64,000 nucleotides of DNA from Saprospiraceae bacterium (GTDB taxonomy: Bacteria > Bacteroidota > Bacteroidia > Chitinophagales > Saprospiraceae): contig JADJJU010000012.1 of NCBI GenBank assembly GCA_016706365.1, positions 50,085 through 114,084 on the forward strand, written 5' to 3'. Positions 33,966 through 44,429 of this stretch are shown piece after piece. Made by a program: the position numbers and the translations under genes. The first letter of the stretch is position 1, and every line of letters starts with the position of its first letter. The notes beneath the pieces were generated by a model. The model searched no databases. It was given only the letters and a program-made list of their open reading frames with translations, and was not told the DNA's origin.

Positions 33966-35195
33966 ATGACTCAAACACTTCATAAAATGTCTGTATCGGG
34001 AATACTTACACAGCGATTGCACCAGATAGCATTATTGGGATATGGTGTTGTAGGACAAGGCTTGTTTCAGATTATCAAAGATGATTTGAGATCAAAATTT
34101 CAGTTAAATGGTATCAGTATAAAGGATAAAAACAAGACTAGAAATATTCCGCATTTTCACTTTCAAAACACTTCAAGTGATTTAGTACAACATATTGATA
34201 TTGTAAGTGTTATCGAAGCGACTGACGACCCAGACTTTGCCTGGAAAATACTTTTGTTGGCGACGAATTTGGGTAAAAATTATATCAGTGCCAATAAGAA
34301 AATGGTTGCAGCTAATCTTTCAAAAATTGTGGACATCATGGATAATGAAGAGGTGTCCATCCTATACGAAGCTTCCACAGCAGGTGCTATTCCCATTATC
34401 CGGATATTGGAAACTTATTTCTCTGAGGAGCCTATTCTTCGGTTGAGAGGCATCATTAATGGCTCCTCAAACTACATTCTAAGTAAAATATTTCTTGAAG
34501 GAAAGGAATTTCAAGAGGCCCTCAATGAGGCTATACAACTTGGTTTTGCGGAATCGGATCCAAGCTTTGACCTTAACGGATCAGATGTTCAGAACAAGTT
34601 AATTATTTTGGCATTGCATGCATTTGGAGTGATCGCACCTGAAAGTGAAGTCTTCTTTTTCGGGAATTGAGCAATTAAGTCAGGCTGATATCGAATATGC
34701 AAAAAAAGAAACTGTAGGATAAGACTACTGGCCAATGCCAGACTCAATCCTGATGGCACTGTATCTCTTTATGTTGTGCCTGCACTTGTACGGGAAAATG
34801 ATCCATTTTACAACATCAATGCTGAAATGAATGCTATTGAGATTGAGGGTAAGTATTCAGGTACTCATTTGTTAAGCGGTAAAGGGGCTGGTTCCTACCC
34901 TACTGCTTCTGCTTTGGTATCTGACCTTCAGGCAGCATCAGAAGGATTCAGGTATAAATATTCTAAATATCGCAGAGCGGTTTCGAAAAAGCTGGGTGAT
35001 GAAAAGTTACTTTCTGTCTACCTAAGGTATGCAGATCCAAAACAGTTCAATTCAGATGACTTTGAATCTGTTCAATCTAAGTTGATCAATATTGAAGGCT
35101 TGATTGTAGAAGGAAAAATAAAATTAGCTACTCTCTTATCAAATCCTAAGTTTAAGGGCAAGCAAATTTTTGTAATGCAAATACCTTTTACATAG
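33966..35195 (+). pseudogene. hom: Homoserine dehydrogenase with two compensating single-base shifts
   Basis: The protein reads as about 410 residues, the short form without an ACT domain. The NAD(P)-binding GYGVVG is at 25-30, and the catalytic region GIINGSSNYILSKI and AESDPSFDLNGSDVQNKLIILA are intact. The frame breaks at T5 (34656-34660); removing one T gives FFSGIEQLSQADIEYAKK. It breaks again at A7 (34701-34707); adding one A leads to RIRLLANARLNPDGTVSLYV and the rest to the stop at 35195. One extra and one missing base in runs suggest homopolymer errors in an otherwise intact gene. It supplies homoserine for metX, six bases upstream. Confidence 0.85.
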
Positions 35196-35267
35196 TTTAT
35201 TGAACCAATTCTTTCTTAGAAATGCTATATTTCTGATCTCATTTAATTAATCTCAAAATTAAAACAT

Positions 35268-35921
35268 ATGAACATCGCAGTACTTGGCACAGGATCAGTC
35301 GGAAGCACCATAGGATCAAAGTTAATCGAACTGGGACACAATGTAATGATGGGTTCCAGAACTGCGAACAATGAAAAGGCGATAGCCTGGGTAGGAAAGC
35401 AAGCAGATAAGGCTGCGACCGGAACATTTGCTGATGCAGCTTCATTTGGTCAAATTATCATCAATTGCACAGCTGGAACAGCGACAATGGAAGTATTGAA
35501 ATTAGCAGGAGAAACCAATATTGCAGGCAAAGTTTTGATTGACATTTCAAATCCTCTTGACTTCAGTAAAGGGTTTCCTCCCTCATTGTCTAGTGTTAAT
35601 ACTCATTCACTCGCTGAAGAAATTCAAAAAACATTTCCAACTGTTGAAGTAGTTAAAGCTTTGAATACCATGTGGGCAGGACTAATGGTTAATCCTTCCC
35701 TGATAAATAGCGGAGATCACAGTACCTTCATTTGCGGTAATGATCCTGAAGCCAAATCTATCACAACACAATTACTCAAATCCTTCGGTTGGGATGAAAA
35801 AAATATCCTGGATTTAGGAGATATCAGCAAAGCAAGAGGTTTGGAAATGTATCTTCCTCTTTGGCTGAGCATCTATGGAGCTACAAAAAGTGGAGCGTTC
35901 AATATCAAGATTGTGAGCTAA
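35268..35921 (+). CDS. NADPH-dependent F420 reductase-like NAD(P)-binding protein
   Basis: A 217-residue protein of the F420-dependent NADP oxidoreductase-like (6PGDH/ketopantoate) superfamily. The N-terminal nucleotide-binding loop is VLGTGSVGSTIGSKL (5-19), followed by MMGSRTANNEKAIAW, where Ser and Arg after the second strand indicate NADPH preference. VLIDISNPLDFSKGFPPSL and VVKALNTMWAGLM are family hallmarks. The organism need not make F420, since many members act on unknown substrates. Single-gene unit after the methionine operon. Confidence 0.8.
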   Translation: MNIAVLGTGSVGSTIGSKLIELGHNVMMGSRTANNEKAIAWVGKQADKAATGTFADAASFGQIIINCTAGTATMEVLKLAGETNIAGKVLIDISNPLDFSKGFPPSLSSVNTHSLAEEIQKTFPTVEVVKALNTMWAGLMVNPSLINSGDHSTFICGNDPEAKSITTQLLKSFGWDEKNILDLGDISKARGLEMYLPLWLSIYGATKSGAFNIKIVS

Positions 35922-35933
35922 AAACCTCCTCAT

Positions 35934-37060
35934 TCACTCCATAAACAAAGCGGACGAAATAAAATCGGCCATTAATTTTCCCTCTGTTGTTAAGAGATAT
36001 ACCTTCCCATTCCATTTTACAAATCCATTTTCAAGAAATTCCTTGATGGATCTTTCAAATATTTCAGATAAACCACTTTGCAAAGTATCAGGAAATGAAG
36101 GATCCAGGCCCCATTTCGTCCTCAATCGGTAAGAATCCATTCATTGTAATGGTCTTTCAGTGTCAGGTTTTCTGTTTCCAGTGGCAAAGTCGATTCATTC
36201 AGGCTTTTGATATATTGTTGATTATTAGCGATATTCCAGGCTCGGCTAGAGCCATTGAAAGAATGGGCGGAAGGTCCTAGACCCAAATAAGATGCTCCCT
36301 TCCAATATGCTGAATTATGTATTGCATATTGTTCATTCCTGGCAAAATTGGAGATTTCATATTGCTCATAATCATGCTGCTCGGCAAATTCCATTAATAT
36401 TCTAAATTGTCGCTCAGCATCAGCTTCTAACGGGGTAAACTCTGGCCTTTTGCTTACTTCTTTCGCTAATGGCGTCCCAGTCTCCAATGTCAGTGCATAA
36501 CAGGAAAGATGCTCCATCCCTAATTCATTAGCTATCCTAAGATTATTCAACCATGCTTCGTCACTCATACCGGGTGTACCATAAATGAGGTCGATTGTAA
36601 ACTTTCTAAATCCGGCTTCTTTTGCCAATTTGATACAATCAAGAGCCTCTGCAGCATTGTGAGCCCTTTTCATAAAAATAAGATCTTCCTCTCTGAAAGA
36701 CTGAATACCAATACTAAGACGGTCTATTCTCGTTTCATTTCTAAGTCTTTGGATATAATCCCTATTCAAATCATCAGGATTGGCTTCTAAAGTCACTTCC
36801 TTTAACTGCGATAAATCAAAGTGCAACTCCAGGATTCCAAATATCCTGTTCAGTTCTTCAATACTAAGCAAGGAAGGAGTACCTCCCCCAAAATATATAG
36901 TATCTAAAGTTTTATCAGTCAAATAATTAGCCCTCAACCTAATTTCGCTGCATAAAGCGTCTAGCAAGGCATCCTTATACGCCAGTGAGGTGGAAAAATG
37001 GAAATTGCAGTAATTGCAGGCTTGCTTGCAAAATGGTATATGGATATAGATGCCTGCCAC
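35934..37060 (-). pseudogene. hemW: Heme chaperone HemW (radical SAM), one-base frameshift near the C-terminus
   Basis: A radical SAM protein of about 375 residues. The iron-sulfur motif CKQACNYC (C11, C15, C18) follows the typical YIHIPFC, GGGTPS comes next, and ANPDDL and SIGIQSF are conserved HemW features. The first frame stops after NEWILTD (36122). The remainder, LRTKWGLDPSFP to the stop at 35934, is in another frame. One extra G in ACCGATTGAGG (about 36124-36131) restores ILTGLRTKWGL, a family hallmark. HemW is thought to deliver heme or take part in anaerobic heme metabolism. The single defect in an otherwise intact gene may be a sequencing error. Confidence 0.85.
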
Positions 37061-38927
37061 TAAACTGGTATTTATAATAACTTACTTAAAAAGCGGTTTT
37101 ACCTTTGCATTAAACAAGGCTGAATTGACCCGAACTGGCAAATATACAAGATGTATTCTTCTTAAGAGCGTCCTTACCGGGCTTATCATTTTCTATACCA
37201 TCTGCGGAAATACACAAACCCGTATTCTCTGGCTCAATGATTCTCTCCCTCAATTATTGAGTGATACTTCCTATTTGAATAAAAGCAGATCTCAGCAAAA
37301 GGCTATTGCAGATAGCCTTGTCCTTAATCTCAGGGCTCAGGGATATCTGGAAGCTTCAATCGATAGTTTCTTTTGTCTGATCAGCGCCTGCTATATGGAT
37401 TTCCATTTAGGGCCAAAATACATATGGAAAGCACTTCACATTGAGCATCTTGATCCTTTGTTAATCAGATATTTACAAGCATTCACAAAAACCATTCCTG
37501 ACAAAGCATTTCAGTCTGAATATCTCAATTTTCTACTGGACAAAAGCATATCATTTTATGAAGAAAAGGGCTACCCTTTTGCAGCAGCATTTCTGGATAC
37601 GATTATTCTCGGGAATGCTCAATTGTCAGCAAGACTTCAGGTAGTTCCAGGCAGATACATGATAATTAAAGAAGTTGTAAATGCCGGCGATGCTAAAGTA
37701 TCTAATACTTACCTGCAAAGATATCTGGGGATTTTACCCGGAAAACCATTTCAAAAATCAAAAATAACGGAAGACGGAAAGAGAAGGTTAACTGAACTTC
37801 CATTTGCGACTCAAAGAAGGGACCCTCTGATTCATTTCATTGATAATGAAGTGTCTGTGAATGTTTTCCTCAATAAAAGAAATGCCAGCAGATTTGACTT
37901 TGTTCTTGGGCTTTTACCCAATGCACGTGAAACAGGTCGTTTCCTGATTACCGGTACTGCCAACCTGGATTTGTATAATCAGTTGGGAAATGGTGAAAGA
38001 TTATTCCTTCAATATCAAAGCCTGCGTCCTGAAACCCAGGAAATAAAGGTGCTCATAAATTATCCTTATCTGCTTGATCTTCCTTTTGGGATAGAGGGTA
38101 GTTTTGGATTGTATAGCAGAGATTCCACTAACAGAGATATCCAGGCAGAGTTTGGTTTACTCTACTTGTTGCAGGGAGGAGACTACCTTAAGGCATTTTA
38201 TCAATTACTGAGCACCGATCTTGTCAATGTTAATACGTCAAGTATCATTGCCCGTAAAAAGCTTCCATCCTTTTTGGATGTGAGAAATAGTTTCTATGGA
38301 GTGGAGTATCTCAGACAGCGCCTGGATTATAGATTTAATCCAAGAAAAGGCTGGAGTTTGCAGAGCAGAGTCGCTATGGGAAACCGCAACATAAAAATTA
38401 ATGACCAGATTGCAGATCTAAAAGACCCCAATGATCCTGATTTTGATTTCCGGACACTGTATGATACCATCAGCCTTCGCGCAATACAATTCAGAGGACA
38501 GTTAACTCTCGCCACTTATATTCCGATGGGAAGTGTCAGCACTATAAAACTTGGTATTCAAAGTGGGTATGTATATGCTCCGGATCTTACCTCGGGTAGT
38601 GAAGTGTACAGAATAGGTGGAAATCGCATTCTCAGAGGATTTGATGAAGAAGCTATATTCAGCAGTCATTATCAGATTTTGACCGCAGAATACCGCTTAC
38701 TCACTGGCCGCAACGGTAACATCTTTGTTTTTGGAGATTTTGCATATGTCAGAGATCAAACCTCAGATGAAATTGTTGACAACTTCCCGTATGGTTTTGG
38801 AGCAGGACTCAATTTTGATACTCCGATTGGAGTCTTCGGAGTTACGTTTGCCGTGGGAGCTCAGCGACAAAACCCGCTTGACTTTCGGGCTGCAAGAATA
38901 CACTTTGGATATGTGAGTTTGTTTTGA
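37050..38927 (+). CDS. BamA/TamA-family outer membrane beta-barrel protein
   Basis: An Omp85-like protein of up to 625 residues. A signal-type hydrophobic stretch (LLKSVLTGLIIFYTICG) is at residues 38-54; POTRA-like modules lie at about 60-270, and the 16-strand barrel follows, with the substrate-loop motif GGNRILRGFDEE and YGFGAGLNFDTPIGVFG near the end, terminating with the aromatic VSLF typical of barrels. The ATG at 37050 overlaps the divergent HemW start. A TACCTTTG box at 37100-37107 suggests that translation really begins later, for instance at TTG 37125, which places the signal peptide at the N-terminus. It is a paralogue, not obviously the essential BamA. Confidence 0.75.
   Translation: MPATKLVFIITYLKSGFTFALNKAELTRTGKYTRCILLKSVLTGLIIFYTICGNTQTRILWLNDSLPQLLSDTSYLNKSRSQQKAIADSLVLNLRAQGYLEASIDSFFCLISACYMDFHLGPKYIWKALHIEHLDPLLIRYLQAFTKTIPDKAFQSEYLNFLLDKSISFYEEKGYPFAAAFLDTIILGNAQLSARLQVVPGRYMIIKEVVNAGDAKVSNTYLQRYLGILPGKPFQKSKITEDGKRRLTELPFATQRRDPLIHFIDNEVSVNVFLNKRNASRFDFVLGLLPNARETGRFLITGTANLDLYNQLGNGERLFLQYQSLRPETQEIKVLINYPYLLDLPFGIEGSFGLYSRDSTNRDIQAEFGLLYLLQGGDYLKAFYQLLSTDLVNVNTSSIIARKKLPSFLDVRNSFYGVEYLRQRLDYRFNPRKGWSLQSRVAMGNRNIKINDQIADLKDPNDPDFDFRTLYDTISLRAIQFRGQLTLATYIPMGSVSTIKLGIQSGYVYAPDLTSGSEVYRIGGNRILRGFDEEAIFSSHYQILTAEYRLLTGRNGNIFVFGDFAYVRDQTSDEIVDNFPYGFGAGLNFDTPIGVFGVTFAVGAQRQNPLDFRAARIHFGYVSLF
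37100..37107 (+). promoter_or_regulatory. -7 box (TACCTTTG) upstream of the BamA-like gene
   Basis: An exact TAnnTTTG match inside the nominal 5' end of the BamA-like frame. It supports a start downstream of about 37115. No good -33 TTTG is seen. Confidence 0.45.
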
Positions 38928-38928
38928 T

Positions 38929-39477
38929 TTAAAACTCCAGGAAACTGCTCAATTGCGCATCAATTGCTTTCAGGGTTCCTACATCCGTTACCTGGCCCGA
39001 GCTATGATCTACCATGTTTTTAATACTTGAAACAGGCAATTTATTTGGATGGACGACCATGTTGAGTTTTTGTAAAATTCCGCACAGCATATCAAGTCCT
39101 CGTAGATTTCCTGCACGTCCGCTTGCAACCCCGGTCAATAAAACCTTTTTCATTGTAAATGTTTCTTTGACTCTTCTTGCTGACATTGCGTCGATCCAGA
39201 GCTTAAGTATTCCTGCTACTCCCCCATTATACTCCGGCGATACCAGGATCCATTTATGATCTCCTGTAAAATATTTGTCCTGAAAATCTGCCAATACCGG
39301 TGATATCTGTTGCTCATCATACATACCGGTATGAAAAGCTTCAATGGGTAAATCCTCCAAAGAGCAGAATTCTACAGGTTCATTAGTCATATCCTGCATT
39401 CTGGAGAATACATGATTAGCAATAATTCTCGTATAGGATCCGGGACGATTCGTTCCTGAAATTATTAGGTAGCTCAT
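38929..39477 (-). CDS. NADPH-dependent FMN reductase family oxidoreductase
   Basis: A 182-residue flavodoxin-like flavoprotein. The FMN phosphate loop is SGTNRPGSYTR (7-17), and SPEYNGG (80-86) is the signature of the NADPH-dependent FMN/chromate reductase family. LDMLCGILQKLNMVVHPNKL fits the C-terminal helix and strand. It would reduce FMN, quinones or azo compounds in the cytoplasm using NAD(P)H. It is convergent with the BamA-like gene, one base apart. Confidence 0.85.
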   Translation of the reverse strand: MSYLIISGTNRPGSYTRIIANHVFSRMQDMTNEPVEFCSLEDLPIEAFHTGMYDEQQISPVLADFQDKYFTGDHKWILVSPEYNGGVAGILKLWIDAMSARRVKETFTMKKVLLTGVASGRAGNLRGLDMLCGILQKLNMVVHPNKLPVSSIKNMVDHSSGQVTDVGTLKAIDAQLSSFLEF

Positions 39478-39561
39478 AGATCGTAATGTATTAATTATTT
39501 ATATATCAATGGATTACCCTTTATCAGTTAATCTCATACTACAATTAAATTTGGAGTGATA

Positions 39562-40995
39562 TTACTTCTCATTCAATATTTCAGCTGGCTCCAGACCAAG
39601 TTCTTTCCCTTTCTTTAACATGTACTCATATGAGCCTTCGTAGTTATTGGGAATTTCACCTTCCAAAATAGCCTCTTTAATTGCATTTTTAATGATGCCA
39701 ATTTCCTTCCCCGGTTCAAGGCCAAATACTTTCATGATTTCCGCCCCATCAATTGGAGGTTTCCACTCACGCAGCTTATCATTCTCCTCTACTTCAATGA
39801 TTTTCGCTCTGACGATCTGATAGTTTTGAATGTATTTTGACCTCTTTTCCCTGTTTTTTGAAGTAATATCCGCTTCACACAGCAATAGTAAATCATCCAG
39901 ATCTTCTCCCGCATCCACAATTAATCTCCGGATGGCAGAATCCGTAATTTCTTCTTTCGTAAGGCTGATCGGCCGCAAATGCAGGCGTACAAGTTTTTGC
40001 ACATATTTCATTTTCTTATCCAAAGGCAAACGCAAAGACTGAAATATTCTCGGCACCATTGCAGCTCCAAGAGCTTCATGACCATGAAATGTCCAACCTA
40101 CTTTTGGATCAAAGCGCTTAGTGGGAGGTTTCGCAATATCGTGCAGTACTGCAGCCCATCGCAGCCAAATGTTGTCTGTCTTCGTACAAAGATTATCGAC
40201 GACCTCAAGGGTATGGTAAAAATTGTCCTTATGAGCTCTGCCTTCCTGCACGTCAATTCCTTGCAGCTGAGCCATTTCCGGGAAAATCATTTCCAGCAAT
40301 CCACAATCAAAAAGCAATTTAAATCCTTCCGAAGGTCTGGGAGCCGCCAGTATTTTTTGTAATTCAGTAGCGATACGCTCAATACTTACAATGTGGATCC
40401 TGTTTTTATACTTTGAAATAGCGGACCAGGTCTCCGGATCAATCGTAAAATTCAGCTGAGTGGCAAATCGAATGGCCCTCATCATCCTGAGAGGATCATC
40501 TGAAAACGTGCGACCAGGCTCCATGGGCGTTTTGAGAAGCTTCTCTTCCAAATGTGAAAGCCCATTGAATGGATCAATAATTTGTCCAAAATTTCCATCG
40601 TTGAGACAGACTGCCATGGCATTGATAGTAAAATCCCGTCTGTTTTGATCGTCTTCAAGTGAACCGTTTTCCACAACAGGTTTTCTTGAGTCATGTCTGT
40701 ATGACTCCTTCCTGGCACCAACAAATTCAATTTCGATATTTTCATGCTTCAACATGGCCGTACCAAATCTGCTGTAAACAACCACTCTTGGAACAGGACG
40801 CAGAGTCAATGCGACAGCTTTAGCCAATTCTATACCGGAACCCAGACACACTACATCAATATCCTTGGTAGCTCTTCCCAGTAAACGATCTCTCACATAA
40901 CCGCCAACCAGAAATGAGGGAAGCTCCATCTGATCTGCAACTTTGCGAATCTGATCGATAATAAAACGTTCCTCTTTTTTTATGTTGAATACCAA
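39562..40995 (-). CDS. cca: CCA-adding tRNA nucleotidyltransferase / poly(A) polymerase family, with HD domain
   Basis: A 477-residue class II nucleotidyltransferase. The head domain shows GGYVRDRLLGR (31-41) and catalytic D45-x-D47 in KDIDVV. The RRDFTINAMAV and DPLRMMRAIRFATQLNF motifs are the classical RRD and neck motifs. An HD hydrolase domain contains WAAVLHDIAKP with the HD pair, and a C-terminal RNA-binding tail ends in GKELGLEPAEIL. It matures or repairs tRNA 3' CCA ends. The HD domain is seen in many Bacteroidota forms. It lies 15 bases downstream of dusB on the same strand, so a tRNA-modification pair is likely. Confidence 0.9.
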   Translation of the reverse strand: MVFNIKKEERFIIDQIRKVADQMELPSFLVGGYVRDRLLGRATKDIDVVCLGSGIELAKAVALTLRPVPRVVVYSRFGTAMLKHENIEIEFVGARKESYRHDSRKPVVENGSLEDDQNRRDFTINAMAVCLNDGNFGQIIDPFNGLSHLEEKLLKTPMEPGRTFSDDPLRMMRAIRFATQLNFTIDPETWSAISKYKNRIHIVSIERIATELQKILAAPRPSEGFKLLFDCGLLEMIFPEMAQLQGIDVQEGRAHKDNFYHTLEVVDNLCTKTDNIWLRWAAVLHDIAKPPTKRFDPKVGWTFHGHEALGAAMVPRIFQSLRLPLDKKMKYVQKLVRLHLRPISLTKEEITDSAIRRLIVDAGEDLDDLLLLCEADITSKNREKRSKYIQNYQIVRAKIIEVEENDKLREWKPPIDGAEIMKVFGLEPGKEIGIIKNAIKEAILEGEIPNNYEGSYEYMLKKGKELGLEPAEILNEK

Positions 40996-41010
40996 TTTCC
41001 AGCTATTTAT

Positions 41011-42008
41011 TTATTCTACTGTGTAAAACTCCCGGCTGTAAGTCTCCTCGACTTCATCCAGTATAGCGAAAAGTGTGGCAGGATCTTCCTCCTGAACAAG
41101 TTTGGACCTGTAAAATTTGATATTTTCCAAGCCTTTGAAGTAGTTGGTATAATGCCTTCGCATTTCATAGACCCCAATTTTGTCACCCTTCCACTCGATA
41201 GATCTTTGAAGATGCATTCTTACTGCTTCCATACGCTCAGTTAATGTGGGAGGAGGCAGCAAATTTCCGGTTGCCAGATAATGTTTAATCTCTCTGAATA
41301 TCCATGGATAACCGATAGATGCCCTTCCGATCATAATACCATCTACACCATAGCGATCTTTATATTCTTTAGCTTTTTGAGGAGTGTCGATGTCTCCATT
41401 CCCAAAGACAGGAATATGAATGCGGGGATTGGCTTTGGCATTTGCAATTCTGGACCAGTCCGCATCACCTTTGTACATCTGAGCTCTGGTACGGCCATGT
41501 ATACTTATAGCCTTAATTCCAACATCCTGAAGTCTTTCCACGACTTCCTCAATAAAAATTGTATCGTCATCCCATCCCAGACGGGTCTTAACAGTCACTG
41601 GAAGTGAAGTGCTCTTGACAACAGCTGCCGTAAGTGCAACCATTTTGGGTATATCCTTAAGGATTCCTGCACCTGCAAGCTTACAAACGACCTTTTTCAC
41701 AGGGCATCCATAGTTTATATCCAGTACTTCAGGGTTTGCAGCCTCCACTATTTCTGCGGCCTGCATCATAGAATCCAGTTCTGCACCAAAAATCTGGATG
41801 CCTATTGGGCGTTCCTCATCATATATGTCCAGTTTCTGAATACTTTTTTCCGCATCCCTGATCAATCCTTCCACTGATATGAATTCTGTGTACATCATAT
41901 CGCAGCCTTGCTTTTTACACAATGCCCTGAATGGTGGATCACTCACATCTTCCATGGGTGCCAGTAGCAAAGGGAAATCCCCTAATTCAACGTTGCCTAT
42001 TTTATCAT
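41011..42008 (-). CDS. dusB: tRNA-dihydrouridine synthase B, start region disturbed by one missing base
   Basis: An FMN enzyme reducing uridines in the tRNA D-loop. LLLAPMEDVSDPPFR, the catalytic Cys in DINYGCPVKKV, and VKTRLGWD, SIHGRTRAQMY and FGNGDI are all present. The uninterrupted frame begins only at TTG 41970, but in-frame codons upstream encode IGNVELGDFP, the usual DusB N-terminus. An ATG at 42008 is one base out of frame; an extra A in ATAAAATAGG (about 41998-42003) would give MIKIGNVELGDFPLLLAPMED. I therefore extend the gene to 42008 and suspect a homopolymer error. It is followed by cca. Confidence 0.88.
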
Positions 42009-42267
42009 AATTTTATAAATCGCCGCAAATATACGGCATCAGTCGCACTTACAATAAGGACCTCTCAGAAACAATTGAATTATAATAAATATATCCATGT
42101 TTAAGAGCTTAAATAACATAGAAATACAAAAAATGAATGGCTCGCGTAATTCCGAAAAAATGCATCATCAGTAAACCCAAATGCCAAATTGCTTTGCATT
42201 TTAGGACTTTTAAATGTATTTTCGCCGCGGCCCTGATAAAAGCATCAAATAACTTATAGACAACACC

Positions 42268-43569
42268 ATGCTGACTACCGTAATTGCTTGTTTTATTATT
42301 GGTTATACATTAATAGTTTTCGAACATCAGCTCAGGCTTGATAAAACAGTGTCAGCTTTATTAATGGGTGCTATTTGCTGGGCACTCGTTTCACTGGGCG
42401 ATTTACCCCTCGTCAATCATTTGCATCAGCCTGATTCTCTGGAACATACCTTATTTCACCACATTGGCCGAATTGCTGAGATTTTGATATTTTTAATTGG
42501 GGCAATGTCCATTGTGGAACTCATTGATTTACATAAAGGATTTGCAGTTATCACCAACAAACTCAAAGCAGAAAATAAAATGCAAATGCTTTGGATAATA
42601 TGCGGTCTGGGGTTTATACTTTCCTCCGTACTTGATAATCTGGCTGCAACAATTGTTCTGGTTTCACTGCTTCGGAGATTAGTCCCGGATAAAAATGAGC
42701 GATTGTGGTTTGTCTCGTTTGCTGTCATTGCTGCCAATGCAGGAGGAGCATGGTCACCTATCGGAGATGTTACAACCACAATGCTTTGGATTGGTAAAAA
42801 AGTAACCACTGCCGGTTTGATTAGTACATTGGTAGTACCCTCAATTCTTTGCATACTGATCCCGCTATTAATTGCCTCCTTCAAGAAGATCTTTAAAGGC
42901 CCTATTACTAAACCTGAGCACCTTCTGAATTTGTCTGGAAAAACTGAGTTACTGGGCAGCAGCAATTTAATGTTGTATGCAGGAGTTGGCGCCTTAGTTT
43001 TTGTTCCGATTTTTAAAACGATTACACATCTTCCCCCTTACTTGGGTATGATGCTTTCTTTAGGCATTATGTGGATGATTTCTGAATATGCCAGGCCGGA
43101 AAAAAATATGTCTGTGGAGAAAAAGCATCACTACTCGACACATCATGCGTTGTCCCGAATAGAATTACCCAGTATATTATTCTTCCTTGGAATCCTCTTA
43201 GCCGTAGGATCACTGGAATCATTGGGCCTTTTAAATCAATTGGCTGCATCACTGGATGAAGTTATTCCGATTCGGGAAGCAGTAGTTTTAATTCTGGGAG
43301 TAGCATCAGCTATCATTGACAATGTACCGCTGGTTGCAGCTGCAATGGGTATGTACACATTTCCTACTGATGACCCACTTTGGCATTTTATTGCATACTC
43401 TGCCGGTACCGGCGGGAGTATGCTGATTATAGGTTCTGCAGCCGGAGTTGCAGCCATGGGAATGGAAAAGATAAATTTTATTTGGTATCTGAAAAATATA
43501 ACCTGGATAGCATTTGCAGGATTTCTTGCAGGTGCTGCAGCATTTTTATTAATGAATAAGTTCTTATAA
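42268..43569 (+). CDS. nhaD: NhaD-type Na+/H+ antiporter
   Basis: A 433-residue inner-membrane antiporter with about 12 helices. Characteristic NhaD segments are AEILIFLIGAMSIVELID, LSSVLDNLAATIV with its conserved Asp-Asn, NAGGAWSPIGDVTTTMLW, and the repeated half with ASAIIDNVPLVAAAMGM and GTGGSMLIIGSAAGVAAMG. The two DN motifs in inverted halves are the predicted ion-binding sites. It exchanges sodium or lithium for protons and fits a marine or saline-adapted organism. A small lipoprotein gene starts one base after its stop. Confidence 0.9.
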   Translation: MLTTVIACFIIGYTLIVFEHQLRLDKTVSALLMGAICWALVSLGDLPLVNHLHQPDSLEHTLFHHIGRIAEILIFLIGAMSIVELIDLHKGFAVITNKLKAENKMQMLWIICGLGFILSSVLDNLAATIVLVSLLRRLVPDKNERLWFVSFAVIAANAGGAWSPIGDVTTTMLWIGKKVTTAGLISTLVVPSILCILIPLLIASFKKIFKGPITKPEHLLNLSGKTELLGSSNLMLYAGVGALVFVPIFKTITHLPPYLGMMLSLGIMWMISEYARPEKNMSVEKKHHYSTHHALSRIELPSILFFLGILLAVGSLESLGLLNQLAASLDEVIPIREAVVLILGVASAIIDNVPLVAAAMGMYTFPTDDPLWHFIAYSAGTGGSMLIIGSAAGVAAMGMEKINFIWYLKNITWIAFAGFLAGAAAFLLMNKFL

Positions 43570-43570
43570 G

Positions 43571-44029
43571 ATGATAATTTCAAAATACCTACCCTTCTTG
43601 CTATGTGTTATTTTAATATCAGCATGTCAGACCATCAGCAAAAAGAAGCTTTATGGAACCTGGTTGGCAGTTGAATTGATTGAGGAAGGCGAAATTCAGG
43701 ATATAGATCTCAGCTCAGCTTCATTCACGTTCAATGATGACATGACCTACTACTATGACAATACAGAATTCCTGCGTGAAGCAGGAAAATATGAATTGCG
43801 GGGTAGTGTTGTAATTACAAATGACACATTGAATCAGATGTCTGAGCAAAAGGCAGTAGAAATCATTTATCTGGATAAAGATTCCCTGCATTTCGAAATG
43901 AACGCAGCCGGTAAAAGGCAGGTATTGAAATTGGTAAAAGATAACCCGGTTTCAGATGATTCTGCAAAACCTGAAGAGTATACACCTGCAGATACTGAAG
44001 AACCGGAGTCAAATGAAGAGGAGCTTTGA
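43571..44029 (+). CDS. Small lipoprotein, lipocalin-like
   Basis: A 152-residue protein with a lipoprotein signal, lipobox ISAC at residues 16-19 (C19 lipidated). KKKLYGTWLAVEL and the following short strands (FTFNDDMTYYYDN, GKYELRGSVVITND) resemble the lipocalin-like DUF4923/DUF5004-type stress proteins of Bacteroidota. The last 25 residues are an acidic tail rich in Glu, Asp and Pro. It starts one base after nhaD and is likely co-transcribed. Function unknown. A decayed copy of its acidic tail occurs 430 bases downstream. Confidence 0.7.
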   Translation: MIISKYLPFLLCVILISACQTISKKKLYGTWLAVELIEEGEIQDIDLSSASFTFNDDMTYYYDNTEFLREAGKYELRGSVVITNDTLNQMSEQKAVEIIYLDKDSLHFEMNAAGKRQVLKLVKDNPVSDDSAKPEEYTPADTEEPESNEEEL

Positions 44030-44429
44030 TATTCACTTTAGGAGAATTTTATTTAATTAAATGAGGAGGAGCGACTGCAATCACCCCTTCTTCTATAAAA
44101 GTCAGCTAAAAGAGTGTATGTTACCATTACTTATAATTATTGGAATCTTCATGAGAGCAACGCTAATAATTAGAACTTAAATCTTTGCGTAAAAAAAGCA
44201 ATTCACTCCAGGATTTCTCTATGTTTTTTGAAAGACTTTCAATTTAGTCATTCCATGAGTTTTCTCCATGTATAGATTCATAAACTTCTTTTAAAGGCTT
44301 ACGAAATCCGGCTGCTCTTTCTTTCAGGCCTTACTTGTATCTTGTTATTATGGTGTATTGTGCTTGACCGGAAGAACTGACGGCGTAAACAGCCATACTT
44401 ACACCATTGGCTTGCCGACTGATGCTTTC
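44030..44429. other. Intergenic stretch without intact gene
   Basis: About 400 bases with no supportable gene. On the minus strand near 44275-44330 a short frame reads RKPLKEVYESIHGE before a stop; it is preceded by a stop and could be a remnant, but I do not recognise it. Confidence 0.35.

Noticed and set aside
34701..34707. Programmed -1 frameshift at A7 in homoserine dehydrogenase
   Set aside because: A second, opposite shift 45 bases upstream is also needed, which fits run-length error better than recoding.
44275..44335. Short minus-strand frame reading RKPLKEVYESIHGE
   Set aside because: Only about 28 codons, preceded by a stop, and no family recognised; too little to call a gene.
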